DNA of 27,970 nt from Pseudomonadota bacterium (GTDB taxonomy: Bacteria; Pseudomonadota; Gammaproteobacteria; Steroidobacterales; Steroidobacteraceae). How positions within the stretch are numbered: the first letter of the stretch is position 1; each line of letters starts with the position of its first letter. The DNA is taken from the NCBI GenBank assembly GCA_023433515.1, contig JAEZCN010000008.1, positions 1-27,970 of the forward strand, in the 5' to 3' direction. The position numbers were made by a program, and so were the translations under genes. This document shows, piece by piece, positions 14,420 to 22,060 of the stretch. The notes below the pieces were generated by a model. The model did no database searches and was not told the origin of the DNA. It saw only the letters and a program-made list of their open reading frames with translations.

Positions 14420-16960
14420 ATGAAGCGTGGAATTGGCGTCGTCGCCTCGCTGGCGGCGTCGTTGCTGCTGGCCGGCTGTTTGTTTCCGACGGCGGATGCC
14501 GGCGCGGACCAGGAAGTGACCGAAGGAACCGTGGTGACCTTGCTGGGCAATGGCACCGACGCCGACGGCACCATCGCGAGTTACCAATGGACCCAGGTTT
14601 CGGGCCCAGCGGTGAAGCTGCACGGCGCGAACACGCGCAAGATGCAGTTCCAGGCGCCCGACGTCGAGATCCAGGCGGCCCTCGAATTCGCACTGGTGGT
14701 CACCGATAACGAAGGCGCGCCCAGCGAGCCCGATACCGTCACCGTGAAGGTGAACCAAATCAAGTTCCTCGGCTCGGCGCCAGGTGGCGCGGAGGATTAC
14801 GAACACCTGCTGACCTACTTCAACCAGGTCACGCCGGAAAACGCCGGAAAGTGGGGCAGTGTCGAAGCCACGCGCGACGTCATGAACTGGACCGAGCTGG
14901 ATCGCGCCTACGAAACCGCTCGCGCGAACAACATGGTGTTCAAATTCCACACCTTGCTCTGGGGCCAGCAACAGCCCGACTGGATCGCCGCGCTGCCGCC
15001 CGCCGAGCAGCTCGAGGAGATCAAGGAGTGGATGCAGGCGGTCGGCACGCGGTATCCGAAACTGCGCTACATCGAGGTGCTCAACGAGCCCCTGAACGCG
15101 CCGCCGCCGTATCGCGAGGCGCTCGGCGGCGCCGGCGCCACCGGCTACGACTGGGTGATCATGGCCTTCCAGATGGCCCGCGGATACTTCCCGGGCGCGA
15201 AGCTCATCCTCAACGAATACAACGTGATCGTCGAGGACGGCCTCACCACTAACTACCTCAACGTGATCAACCTGCTCAAGGAGCGCAATCTCATCGACGG
15301 CATCGGGGAGCAGGCGCATTTCTACGAGCGCGCCAACCCCGACGTGCTCGCGGCGAACCTGCAGCGTCTCGCCGACACGGGTCTGCCCATCTACATCTCC
15401 GAGTTCGACCTGAACCTGGCGAACGATGCCGACCATGCCAACGTGATGGCCAGGGTGTTCCCGATCTTCTGGGATCACCCCTCCGTGGCCGGTGTGACGC
15501 ACTGGGGTCATCTGCAGGGCAGCATCTGGCGTACCGACGCGTACCTGGTGCGCGCCGACGATACGACGCGTCCGGCCATGGACTTCATGTTGTGCTACGC
15601 GGGCGGCGGCGGCGATGCATGCCCGGTTCCGGAATACGTGCATCCGGGCTGGCACGGCAACCAGAACGGCCTGAGCCTGAACGCGGTGAACCACGACGAA
15701 GGCTTCGGCGTGGTTTCCGGCGGCGTGATCGCGTACACCGACGACGGCGACTGGATCAAATTCCAGGGCGTCGAGTTCCTCTCCAACTGGGACACGGTGT
15801 GGGTGGAATACGCCAAGGGCAACACGTCGCCAGGCAGCATCTCCGTCCATCTCGACTCTCTCGACAACGATCCGGCCGTGACGGTGGCATTGCCGCCGAC
15901 CGCCGGCTGGGGTAGTTCGGCGACCGTCGAAGAGGCGCTGTCGTCGACCGCCGGTACGCACGACGTCTACATCCGGTTCAACGGCGGTCCCGGCGTGGCC
16001 AATCTCGCCAGCGTCCGCTTCGGTCGCCCGGTTCCGCAGTCGGGCGCCAACCTGCTCGCCGACGGTGGCTTCGAGTCCGGCATCGCCGGCTGGAGCAACT
16101 GGGGCAACGGCGCACTCAGCGCCAGTACGGCGCAGGCGCGTTCGGGCTCGCAGAGCCTGCAGTCGACGGGACGCGCCGGGACCGGCGGCTTCGCGGCCTA
16201 CAGCCTGACCAGCCTCGTCCAGCGCAACACGACGTATGCGGTGAGCGCGTGGCTGCTGCACACGGGCGCGGCGGACACCACCGGACGGCTCGCCGCCAAG
16301 GTGGAATGCAGCGCGGCGACGACGCCGGCCGGGCACAACACCTATCCGTGGCTGCAGAACAATGGGGCGGTCGCGCCGAACAGCTGGACGCAGCTCGCGG
16401 GCAATCTCGTGATCCCGGACTGCGACCTGGTGGACGTCGCTATCTACTTCGAGGGCTCGGCCACCGGCATCGACGTGTACCTGGACGACGTGCGCGTCGT
16501 GCCGCCGGACAATAACCTCGTGAACGATGGCGGCTTCGAGAGCGGTATCGCCGGCTGGGGTTCGTGGAACGGCTCGGCGCTGAGCGCCAGCTCCCTGCAG
16601 AGTCGCAATGGCCTGCAGAGCCTGCGCGCCACCGCGCGGCCCGACAGTGCGCAGTTCGCCGTGTATGGACTGACCAGTCGCGTGTCCGCCGGCACGACCT
16701 ACGCGGTGAGCGCATGGGTCTTCCACACCGGCGCCGCCAACGACACCGTGCGCCTGGCTTCGAAGGTGGGCTGCACCAGCGGAGATAATTATCCCTGGTT
16801 GCAGAACAACCCGGCCGTCGCTCCGAACACCTGGACGCAACTGCAGGGCAATCTCGAGATTCCCGCCGGCTGCACGGTGCAGGACGTCGCGATCTTCCTC
16901 GAAGGCACCGCGCCCGGTTCGGACGTGTTCGTGGACGACGTATCGGTCACGGCGATGTGA
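14420..16960 (+). CDS. Multidomain GH10 endo-xylanase lipoprotein
   Basis: 846 aa. Order: lipoprotein signal with Cys20 in LLLAGC; PKD/REJ-like domain (about 26-112); GH10 barrel (about 113-395); CBM6-like domain (about 402-538); two related CBM4/9-type modules (about 544-697 and 699-846). GH10 residues are seen: 'NQVTPENAGKW', 'HTLLWGQQQPDW', acid/base Glu223 in 'VLNEPLN', 'GEQAH', nucleophile Glu328 in 'ISEFDL', 'THWG'. The 105-residue spacing of the two Glu fits the family. Odd points: the usual 'WH' after HTLV is WG, and NE is followed by PL, so substrate preference may differ. It would cut xylan at the cell surface. A good AAGGGGAAAA site precedes ATG 14420, and a strong terminator follows. 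Confidence 0.92.
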   Translation: MKRGIGVVASLAASLLLAGCLFPTADAGADQEVTEGTVVTLLGNGTDADGTIASYQWTQVSGPAVKLHGANTRKMQFQAPDVEIQAALEFALVVTDNEGAPSEPDTVTVKVNQIKFLGSAPGGAEDYEHLLTYFNQVTPENAGKWGSVEATRDVMNWTELDRAYETARANNMVFKFHTLLWGQQQPDWIAALPPAEQLEEIKEWMQAVGTRYPKLRYIEVLNEPLNAPPPYREALGGAGATGYDWVIMAFQMARGYFPGAKLILNEYNVIVEDGLTTNYLNVINLLKERNLIDGIGEQAHFYERANPDVLAANLQRLADTGLPIYISEFDLNLANDADHANVMARVFPIFWDHPSVAGVTHWGHLQGSIWRTDAYLVRADDTTRPAMDFMLCYAGGGGDACPVPEYVHPGWHGNQNGLSLNAVNHDEGFGVVSGGVIAYTDDGDWIKFQGVEFLSNWDTVWVEYAKGNTSPGSISVHLDSLDNDPAVTVALPPTAGWGSSATVEEALSSTAGTHDVYIRFNGGPGVANLASVRFGRPVPQSGANLLADGGFESGIAGWSNWGNGALSASTAQARSGSQSLQSTGRAGTGGFAAYSLTSLVQRNTTYAVSAWLLHTGAADTTGRLAAKVECSAATTPAGHNTYPWLQNNGAVAPNSWTQLAGNLVIPDCDLVDVAIYFEGSATGIDVYLDDVRVVPPDNNLVNDGGFESGIAGWGSWNGSALSASSLQSRNGLQSLRATARPDSAQFAVYGLTSRVSAGTTYAVSAWVFHTGAANDTVRLASKVGCTSGDNYPWLQNNPAVAPNTWTQLQGNLEIPAGCTVQDVAIFLEGTAPGSDVFVDDVSVTAM
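15249..15257 (-). repeat. GGTAG(T)TAG 9-mer, intragenic copy
   Basis: CTAACTACC on the plus strand, inside the GH10 gene. It is read ACT-AAC-TAC-C; ACT is a rare Thr codon in this window. A one-mismatch copy (CTATCTACT) lies in the same gene at 16440-16448. Confidence 0.85.
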
Positions 16961-16980
16961 AGCGCCAGCTCGAGTCGACG

Positions 16981-17014
16981 AAAGAGGGGCTGCATGCAGC
17001 CCCTCTTTTTTTTT
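16981..17014 (+). terminator. Strong intrinsic terminator of the GH10 gene
   Basis: AAAGAGGGGCTGCA followed directly by its complement TGCAGCCCCTCTTT forms a 14-bp stem, and nine T follow (17006-17014). It lies 21 nt after the GH10 stop. It is the clearest Rho-independent terminator in the window. Confidence 0.96.
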
Positions 17015-17097
17015 GCAGCGAGGCGCCCGAATCCGTCACCGCCGGGTAGTTGGTGACAGAAGCCATCCCGTCGAATGGCGATTAGGCGGGAGGAAAA

Positions 17098-17388
17098 ATG
17101 GATCGGATAGGCAAAAAGATCCTGATCGTGATCGCGCTGGTGCCCCTCTTTCTCGGCTGGCAGTACTACCGGAAAAGCCAGAAGCTGGACGAAACACTGG
17201 CCGAAATGACCGAGATGTGCGGCGACGACAGCTCGTGCCGCGTGGCCGTGAGGAGACACGCGGAAGACTGTTTCGAGGCCAACTACGAGATCAAGCGTTA
17301 CGGCTCGGGCATCAAGATGGACGAGTTCGTCGCCTGCGTGAACAACAAGGCCGGCAGCGAACTGTTCGTGAGCGTGCCCGCTGAGTAA
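17098..17388 (+). CDS. Small membrane-anchored Cys-containing protein
   Basis: 96 aa. One hydrophobic segment (ILIVIALVPLFLGWQY, residues 9-24) near the N-terminus, then a periplasmic-type soluble part with four Cys: 'MCGDDSSCRVAVRRHAEDC' and 'FVACVNNKAG'. This could form two disulfides in a helical hairpin. A GGGAGG site lies 5-6 nt before ATG 17098, one of the best in the window. It is monocistronic between the GH10 terminator and the convergent rimO. Function unknown. Confidence 0.8.
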   Translation: MDRIGKKILIVIALVPLFLGWQYYRKSQKLDETLAEMTEMCGDDSSCRVAVRRHAEDCFEANYEIKRYGSGIKMDEFVACVNNKAGSELFVSVPAE

Positions 17389-17476
17389 CGATGCCCGAGT
17401 GACGGCAACGAACGGAAGATCCGGGAGAAGCGGTCGTCAGCCGACGAGACGAGGACTTCGCCCCGGTGCGCCTGGA

Positions 17477-18802
17477 TCAACTCGCGCGGGCGATTTTCGC
17501 CTGGAGGTCGTGATCGCCCGACCCCGTGATCTCGACGTCCGCGAACTCGCCGGCGGGTAGTTTGCCGCCGCGCGCGATGCGCACGATCCCGTCGATTTCC
17601 GGCGCATCGCCCGCGGTGCGCGCGATGGCCGTGTTGCCGTCGATCGCATCGACCAGCACGCGCATCTTCGTGCCGACCTTGGCGGCGAGTTTCGCGGCCG
17701 AGATGCGCGCCGACTTGTCCATGAAACGCGCGAGCCGCTCTTCCTGCACGTCGGGCGGAACGTGCGGCGCGACGTCGTTCGCGGGGGCGCCTTCGACCGG
17801 CGAATACTTGAACGCACCCACGCGGTCGAGCTGGGCCTCGTCGAGCCAGGCGAGCAGCTCTGCGAATTCGGCCTCGGTTTCTCCCGGAAACCCGACGATG
17901 AACGTGGAGCGGATCGTCAGGTCCGGGCACACCTCGCGCCAGGCCTTGATGCGCGCCAGGGTCTTCTCGACCTGGCCGGGACGACGCATGCGCTTGAGCA
18001 CCGTCGGACTGCCGTGCTGGAACGGAATGTCGAGGTAGGGCAGTACCTTGCGTTCCGCCATCAGCGGGATCACGTCGTCGACGTGCGGATACGGATATAC
18101 GTAGTGCATGCGCACCCAGATACCCAAACTACCCAGGCCGCGCGCGAGATCGAGGAAACGCGTCTCGTAGCTCGTGCCCCGCCACTCGCCGGCGCGGTAC
18201 CTGATGTCGACGCCGTAGGCCGAGGTGTCCTGCGAGATCACCAGCAGTTCCTTCACGCCGGCACGCGCGAGTTTCTCGCCCTCGCGCAGCACCTCGTCGA
18301 TCGGCCGGCTGACCAGCAGCCCGCGCATCGAGGGAATGATGCAGAAGCTGCACTTGTTGTTGCAGCCCTCGGAAATCTTGAGGTAAGCGTAGTGTCGCGG
18401 CGTGAGTCGGATGCCCTGCGGCGGCACGAGATCGACGAACGGATCGTGCTTCGGCGGCAGGTGCTCGTGCACGGCTCCAACTACTTCCTCGTACGCGTGC
18501 GGCCCCGTGACCTTGAGAACCTTCGGATGCCGCTCGAGGATGCGTTCCGGCCGCGCGCCGAGACAACCCGTGACGATGACCTTGCCGTTCTGCTCGAGCG
18601 CTTCGCCGATCGCTTCAAGCGATTCGTCCACCGCGGAGTCGATGAATCCGCAGGTGTTCACGACCACCACGTCGGCCGCCTCGTAGCTGGGCGCGACCTG
18701 GTAACCCTCCGCGCGCAACTGCGTGATGATGCGTTCGGAGTCCACCAATGCCTTAGGGCACCCGAGGCTGACGAATCCGACTTTTGGCTGGCGACGGCTC
18801 AT
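17477..18802 (-). CDS. rimO: Ribosomal protein S12 methylthiotransferase
   Basis: 441 aa, usual length. RimO adds a methylthio group to an Asp of ribosomal protein S12. The N-terminal MTTase domain carries three cluster Cys (Cys15 in SLGCPKALVDSE, Cys51 in VVNTCGF, Cys80 in TGCLGARPE). The radical SAM Cys147-x3-Cys151-x2-Cys154 lies in 'GCNNKCSFCIIPSMRG'; the variant 'IPSMRG' and 'SLGCPKALVDSE' set RimO apart from MiaB. A C-terminal TRAM domain spans about 375-441. Two rare-codon spots coincide with the repeated word: GGT-AGT-TTG (near 18130) and AAA-CTA-CCC (near 17560). It is divergent from the membrane protein gene at 18858. Confidence 0.97.
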   Translation of the reverse strand: MSRRQPKVGFVSLGCPKALVDSERIITQLRAEGYQVAPSYEAADVVVVNTCGFIDSAVDESLEAIGEALEQNGKVIVTGCLGARPERILERHPKVLKVTGPHAYEEVVGAVHEHLPPKHDPFVDLVPPQGIRLTPRHYAYLKISEGCNNKCSFCIIPSMRGLLVSRPIDEVLREGEKLARAGVKELLVISQDTSAYGVDIRYRAGEWRGTSYETRFLDLARGLGSLGIWVRMHYVYPYPHVDDVIPLMAERKVLPYLDIPFQHGSPTVLKRMRRPGQVEKTLARIKAWREVCPDLTIRSTFIVGFPGETEAEFAELLAWLDEAQLDRVGAFKYSPVEGAPANDVAPHVPPDVQEERLARFMDKSARISAAKLAAKVGTKMRVLVDAIDGNTAIARTAGDAPEIDGIVRIARGGKLPAGEFADVEITGSGDHDLQAKIARAS

Positions 18803-18857
18803 GAGGGGGCGCTATGGTACTGACGAGCGCGAGTTTCGCCACTGGAATATCTAGTTC

Positions 18858-19298
18858 ATGGCCAAGTCGTGGATCCGGGGTGCCGGGCTGGTTCTTGCCG
18901 TGTATTCGGCCTGGTTCGCATTGCTCGCGATGCACGTCTTCACGACCTGGATCTCGCCGGTGACGACGCTGATGATGCTGGTTACGTTGAATGCGCCGGG
19001 CCTCGCGGCCCTGTTGGCCGCGCTGCGCGCGCCGCGCCATCGCTTCCTGCTCGGACTCACGATGGCGCCGGTGGCGGCCGCGTGCGCCGTCACGATGAAT
19101 CTCGCCCTGGCCGCATCCGGCCTGCGCGTCGATCTTTCCGGGTTCTACGACAACGTCGGACTCTTCTTCGCGTCGGCCGGTTACGGCCTGTTCGTCGCGG
19201 TGCTGGGCAGCGCCGCCGGAGCGTGGGTTGGGGCACGCCATGCCGCGGAGATCCGTGCGGCACCCGTCACGTCTCCAGCCGAGGTCAGGCCGCGTTAA
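18858..19298 (+). CDS. Four-helix membrane protein, unknown
   Basis: 146 aa with about four membrane segments (VLAVYSAWFALLAMHVF; TTLMMLVTLNAPGLAALLAA; FLLGLTMAPVAAACAVTMNL; LFFASAGYGLFVAVLGSAAG) and a short polar C-terminal tail. No recognised motif. The 55 nt between it and rimO is a divergent promoter region with a TATCTA hexamer (18848-18853) only 4 nt before the ATG. TonB follows 65 nt later and may be co-transcribed. Confidence 0.75.
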   Translation: MAKSWIRGAGLVLAVYSAWFALLAMHVFTTWISPVTTLMMLVTLNAPGLAALLAALRAPRHRFLLGLTMAPVAAACAVTMNLALAASGLRVDLSGFYDNVGLFFASAGYGLFVAVLGSAAGAWVGARHAAEIRAAPVTSPAEVRPR

Positions 19299-19363
19299 CC
19301 CCGCTCCCCGAGAGGGCCGCGTTCACCTCTGCAAAGCCCGCGCGGGCGAATGCGGAGGTCGTC

Positions 19364-20002
19364 ATGGGTACGCGAGTCGCGTTGAGGAATCACTGGGGCG
19401 CATTGGGTCGAATGGGCATCGTGGCCGGAATGCACGTGGCGGTGGCCTTCGTCATCGCGGGCGCGCTGGTGATCAAGAATGAAATTTCACTCCCACCGGA
19501 AATTCAGACCAGGATCATCGATGACCCGATAAGGCCCACGGATCCGCCGCCAGACATTCCGGATCCGAAAATCCAGCCGGTGGAACTGACAGTGCCGCCT
19601 CCCGACGTTCCGCCGATCGAGCAGGACGTGGTTGCTCCCGACGTCATCTCGGCGCAGGTGGAGCCGATCGAACGCATGATCGATCCGGTCGGCTCCGCCG
19701 TTCCGGTGCCCGTGATCCAGGCCGTGCGGCAGGATCCACGCCGCCCATTGACCCAGCCGTACTATCCACCGTCCGAAATCCGCGCGGGTAACGAGGGCAA
19801 CGCGGACCTCGAGGTCTACGTGTTGCCGAACGGCCGCGTCGGCGACGTGCGCATCGTCCGCAGCACTGGCCATCCGCGACTCGACCAGTCGGCGATCGAG
19901 GAAGCGAAGAGGAGTTGGCGACTTATTCCGGCCACGCGCGACGGTGTCGCGATCGCGCAATGGCATCGCCTGCGCGTCGTGTTCCAGCTCAAGAAGGACT
20001 GA
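19364..20002 (+). CDS. TonB-family energy transducer
   Basis: 212 aa. An N-terminal membrane helix (MGIVAGMHVAVAFVIAGALV, about 17-36), a Pro-rich periplasmic spacer (about 45-120, e.g. PTDPPPDIPDPKIQPVELTV) and a C-terminal TonB domain (about 125-212) with 'YYPPSEIRAGNEGNADLEV', 'GRVGDVRIVRSTGHPRLDQS' and a closing 'WHRLRVVFQLKK'. It would pass proton-motive energy to outer-membrane receptors, together with ExbB/ExbD, which are not in this window. ATG 19364 has a GGAGGTC site. It may serve a sugar or siderophore TonB receptor elsewhere. Confidence 0.92.
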   Translation: MGTRVALRNHWGALGRMGIVAGMHVAVAFVIAGALVIKNEISLPPEIQTRIIDDPIRPTDPPPDIPDPKIQPVELTVPPPDVPPIEQDVVAPDVISAQVEPIERMIDPVGSAVPVPVIQAVRQDPRRPLTQPYYPPSEIRAGNEGNADLEVYVLPNGRVGDVRIVRSTGHPRLDQSAIEEAKRSWRLIPATRDGVAIAQWHRLRVVFQLKKD

Positions 20003-20005
20003 GTC

Positions 20006-20221
20006 TTACCGCAGCGCCGGCTCGGGGACCGGCGCCGCCGCTTCTGGGTCGGTCGCGGCAGGAGCGGGCGCGCCCTGCGCAGAGGGATTGGCGGCGGGAA
20101 CGGAATTCACGGCCGGGGGCAGCCGCTGCTGGCACTCGCGCAACACGAAGAACAGCGCGAACGCGGCAATGGGCACCAGTATCCAGGGCCACGGGGACCC
20201 CTTCTTCTCCGTCTCGCTCAT
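20006..20221 (-). CDS. Small single-pass membrane protein with Pro/Ala tail
   Basis: 71 aa: a polar start MSETEKKGSPWPW, one membrane helix (ILVPIAAFALFFVLREC) and a tail of Pro, Ala and Glu repeats (PAANPSAQGAPAPAATD). I choose the second of two adjacent ATGs (20221; the first is 20224), because a GGGGAG site lies 4 nt before it. The frame is open further upstream to 20281 but without a ribosome-binding site. Its stop lies 3 nt from the convergent TonB stop. Function unknown. Confidence 0.6.
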   Translation of the reverse strand: MSETEKKGSPWPWILVPIAAFALFFVLRECQQRLPPAVNSVPAANPSAQGAPAPAATDPEAAAPVPEPALR

Positions 20222-20305
20222 CATGCTCCCCACATCGAATAGACTGGCGAGCCTACGTTCACGGCCGCCCGCCCGCAACATGAAATACGCCTCCGCCTGA
20301 AAGCC

Positions 20306-20746
20306 ATGGACATCTCTTACCGGATCATGGGACTCGCGGCCCGGCTGTTGCTGGCGCTCGGCGTCGTCTGCCTGTTGTTAGGCGCCTATCTTCTTTCGCA
20401 GTCGATGAGTTTCGAGGACACGCTGCGGACCACCGGCAGCGTCACCGGGTACCGCGAGGTGCGCGACGGCGACGAGGTGCGGTACCGGCCGCGTGTGCGT
20501 TTCACCACGCCCGACGGCGACATCGTCAGCTTCGAAGGCCAGCTCGCGACGAGCAGCCAGCGCTTCGCGGTGGGCGAGCAGGTGCCCGTGATGTACCCGC
20601 GCGCCGATCCGCAGAAAGGCCGCGTCGCGCTGTTCGCGGACAACTGGTTAGGCCCCATCGCCGCCGGCGGTGTCGGGCTTTTCGCCCTCATCGCCGGTAT
20701 CTTCGTCCGGCGCAACGTGACGAACGCGCTGAAGCGGAGTGCATGA
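20306..20746 (+). CDS. DUF3592 membrane protein
   Basis: 146 aa, the standard DUF3592 plan: N-terminal helix (LLLALGVVCLLLGAYLLSQS, about 14-33), an extracytoplasmic beta-rich part ('TTGSVTGYREVRDGDEVRYR', 'VRFTTPDGDIVSFEGQLATS', 'FAVGEQVPVMYPRADPQKGR') and a C-terminal helix (GPIAAGGVGLFALIAGIFV). Function unknown. It overlaps the methyltransferase start by 4 nt (ATGA), so the two are translationally coupled. Confidence 0.88.
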   Translation: MDISYRIMGLAARLLLALGVVCLLLGAYLLSQSMSFEDTLRTTGSVTGYREVRDGDEVRYRPRVRFTTPDGDIVSFEGQLATSSQRFAVGEQVPVMYPRADPQKGRVALFADNWLGPIAAGGVGLFALIAGIFVRRNVTNALKRSA

Positions 20747-21333
20747 GCGGCACTCGTTTCGACGCCGACTACTACCGGCGCTTCTACTACGACGGAAGGA
20801 CCGCGGTCACCTCCCGGGCCGAGATGCGCGCGCGCGCGAAGCTCATCGGCGCCTACGCGGACCACATCGGATTGCCGGTGCGCCGCATGCTCGACGCCGG
20901 CTGCGGCATCGGCCTGCTGCGCGCTCCGCTGATGCGCGCGTTCCCGCGCGCGCGTTACACCGGCCTCGAATACAGCCAGTACCTGTGCGAGCGTTACGGC
21001 TGGACACAGGGGTCGCTCGCGACCTTTCGCGACGATCCGTTCGACCTGGTGGTCTGCTATGACGTGCTGCAATACCTCGATGACCGGACGGCCGCTTGCG
21101 CCATCGCGAACCTCGGGCGCCTGACGCGCGGGGTCCTGTATCTATCCGCGCTCACGACACGCGACTGGCGGCGCAACTGCGACCGCTCGCGCACGGATCG
21201 CGACGTCTTCCTGCGGGACGTGGAGTGGTATGGCGCGCGCCTGCGGCGGCATTTCCGGCCGAGCGGCGTGGGGTTCTGGATCCGGCGCGGCGCACCGCTG
21301 GTCACCTGGGAAATGGAAACCGCCGCGATTTGA
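20743..21333 (+). CDS. Class I SAM-dependent methyltransferase
   Basis: 196 aa. Motif I 'MLDAGCGIGLLR' at residues 49-60 binds S-adenosylmethionine; the acidic end of strand 2 is Glu in 'YTGLEYSQYLC', and motif post-I/IV is 'FDLVVCYDVLQYLDD'. After the Rossmann part the C-terminal 70 residues are Arg-rich, with 'RDVEWYGARLRRHFRPSGVG'. Substrate unknown; small-molecule type is likely. Coupled to the DUF3592 gene by an ATGA overlap, an odd pairing with a membrane protein. Confidence 0.88.
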   Translation: MSGTRFDADYYRRFYYDGRTAVTSRAEMRARAKLIGAYADHIGLPVRRMLDAGCGIGLLRAPLMRAFPRARYTGLEYSQYLCERYGWTQGSLATFRDDPFDLVVCYDVLQYLDDRTAACAIANLGRLTRGVLYLSALTTRDWRRNCDRSRTDRDVFLRDVEWYGARLRRHFRPSGVGFWIRRGAPLVTWEMETAAI

Positions 21334-21359
21334 GCGCCGCCACGCGGTATGCTGCGCCG

Positions 21360-21551
21360 ATGCCCGAAACCACGCTGCCAGTCGACGCCGCCAAGGGCGA
21401 TGAACGTCACCGCGACGTGCGCGAGGAAGTCTTCGCCGTGGTCCCGCAGCGCCGCGCGCCGCTGGCCAAACTCCTGTTCTGGCGCCTCGTGTTGTTCATC
21501 GCAGGTCTGCCGGGCGGACTGAAGCTCCTCAAGAAGCTCCGGGGTAGATAG
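21360..21551 (+). CDS. 63-aa basic amphipathic protein
   Basis: MPETTLPVDAAKGDERHRDV then a hydrophobic helix ending PLAKLLFWRLVLFIAGLPGG and a Lys/Arg-rich end (LKLLKKLRGR). It looks like a small membrane-binding protein. A TATGCT hexamer (21348-21353) ends 6 nt before the ATG with no Shine-Dalgarno, like other genes here. Its TAG stop (21549-21551) is the end of a GGTAGATAG copy, and the next gene starts 3 nt later. No family recognised. Confidence 0.6.
   Translation: MPETTLPVDAAKGDERHRDVREEVFAVVPQRRAPLAKLLFWRLVLFIAGLPGGLKLLKKLRGR
21543..21551 (+). repeat. GGTAG(A)TAG 9-mer at a stop codon
   Basis: Read GGT-AGA-TAG, it ends the 63-aa gene with Gly-Arg-stop; AGA is a rare Arg codon here. 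Confidence 0.85.
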
Positions 21552-21554
21552 TCA

Positions 21555-21995
21555 ATGCGCGGCCTGTCGTATTTCCTCGGGCTCGCGGCCGGGTTCGGCC
21601 TCACGGTGCAGGTCGCGATGAATTCGCAGCTGCGCAAGTTCCTGCAGAGCGCCAACAGTGCCGCCCTCGTGAGTTTCATGGTGGGCGGGTTCGCGCTGGC
21701 CGTGCTGGTCGTCGCCATGCGCACGCCGCTGCCTTCGCGCGACGCGCTCGCGTCGGTACCGGTGTGGGCCTGGTTCGGCGGCATCCTCGGCGCGTTCTAC
21801 GTCGCCTCGTCCACGATCATCGCTGCCGAGCTCGGAGCGTCGTCGCTGCTGGCGCTCGCGCTGTTCGGCCAGCTCTCGACGGCGCTGGTCATCGATCATT
21901 TCGGATGGCTGGGCATGCCGGTGAATCCGATCACGCTGACGCGGGTCGCGGGCGTCGGGTTGCTCGCGATCGGAGTCTGGCTGATCGCGCGCTGA
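21555..21995 (+). CDS. DMT-family (YdcZ/DUF606-type) membrane protein
   Basis: 146 aa with five hydrophobic segments, matching the YdcZ/DUF606 half-size members of the drug/metabolite transporter superfamily. Characteristic parts are 'QVAMNSQLRKFLQSANSAAL', 'WFGGILGAFYVASSTIIAAE' and the end 'GVGLLAIGVWLIAR'. Such proteins probably act as dimers; substrate unknown. The ATG is 3 nt after the previous stop, so it is likely translated from the same mRNA. Confidence 0.88.
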   Translation: MRGLSYFLGLAAGFGLTVQVAMNSQLRKFLQSANSAALVSFMVGGFALAVLVVAMRTPLPSRDALASVPVWAWFGGILGAFYVASSTIIAAELGASSLLALALFGQLSTALVIDHFGWLGMPVNPITLTRVAGVGLLAIGVWLIAR

Positions 21996-22060
21996 CGGAT
22001 CGGACCGGCCTTGCGCGTCTATCCATCCCCGGCAACACCCAACTACGAAGAGCAAACGAC

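Noticed and set aside
14336..16840. 834-codon open frame on the minus strand opposite the GH10 gene
   Set aside because: A shadow frame of GC-rich coding sequence: the peptide is rich in Arg, His, Val and Gly with no family motif, and the plus-strand gene has clear catalytic residues.
16049..16957. Repeated DNA unit in the GH10 3' part
   Set aside because: It is the coding repeat of two related binding modules, already diverged, not a mobile or CRISPR repeat.
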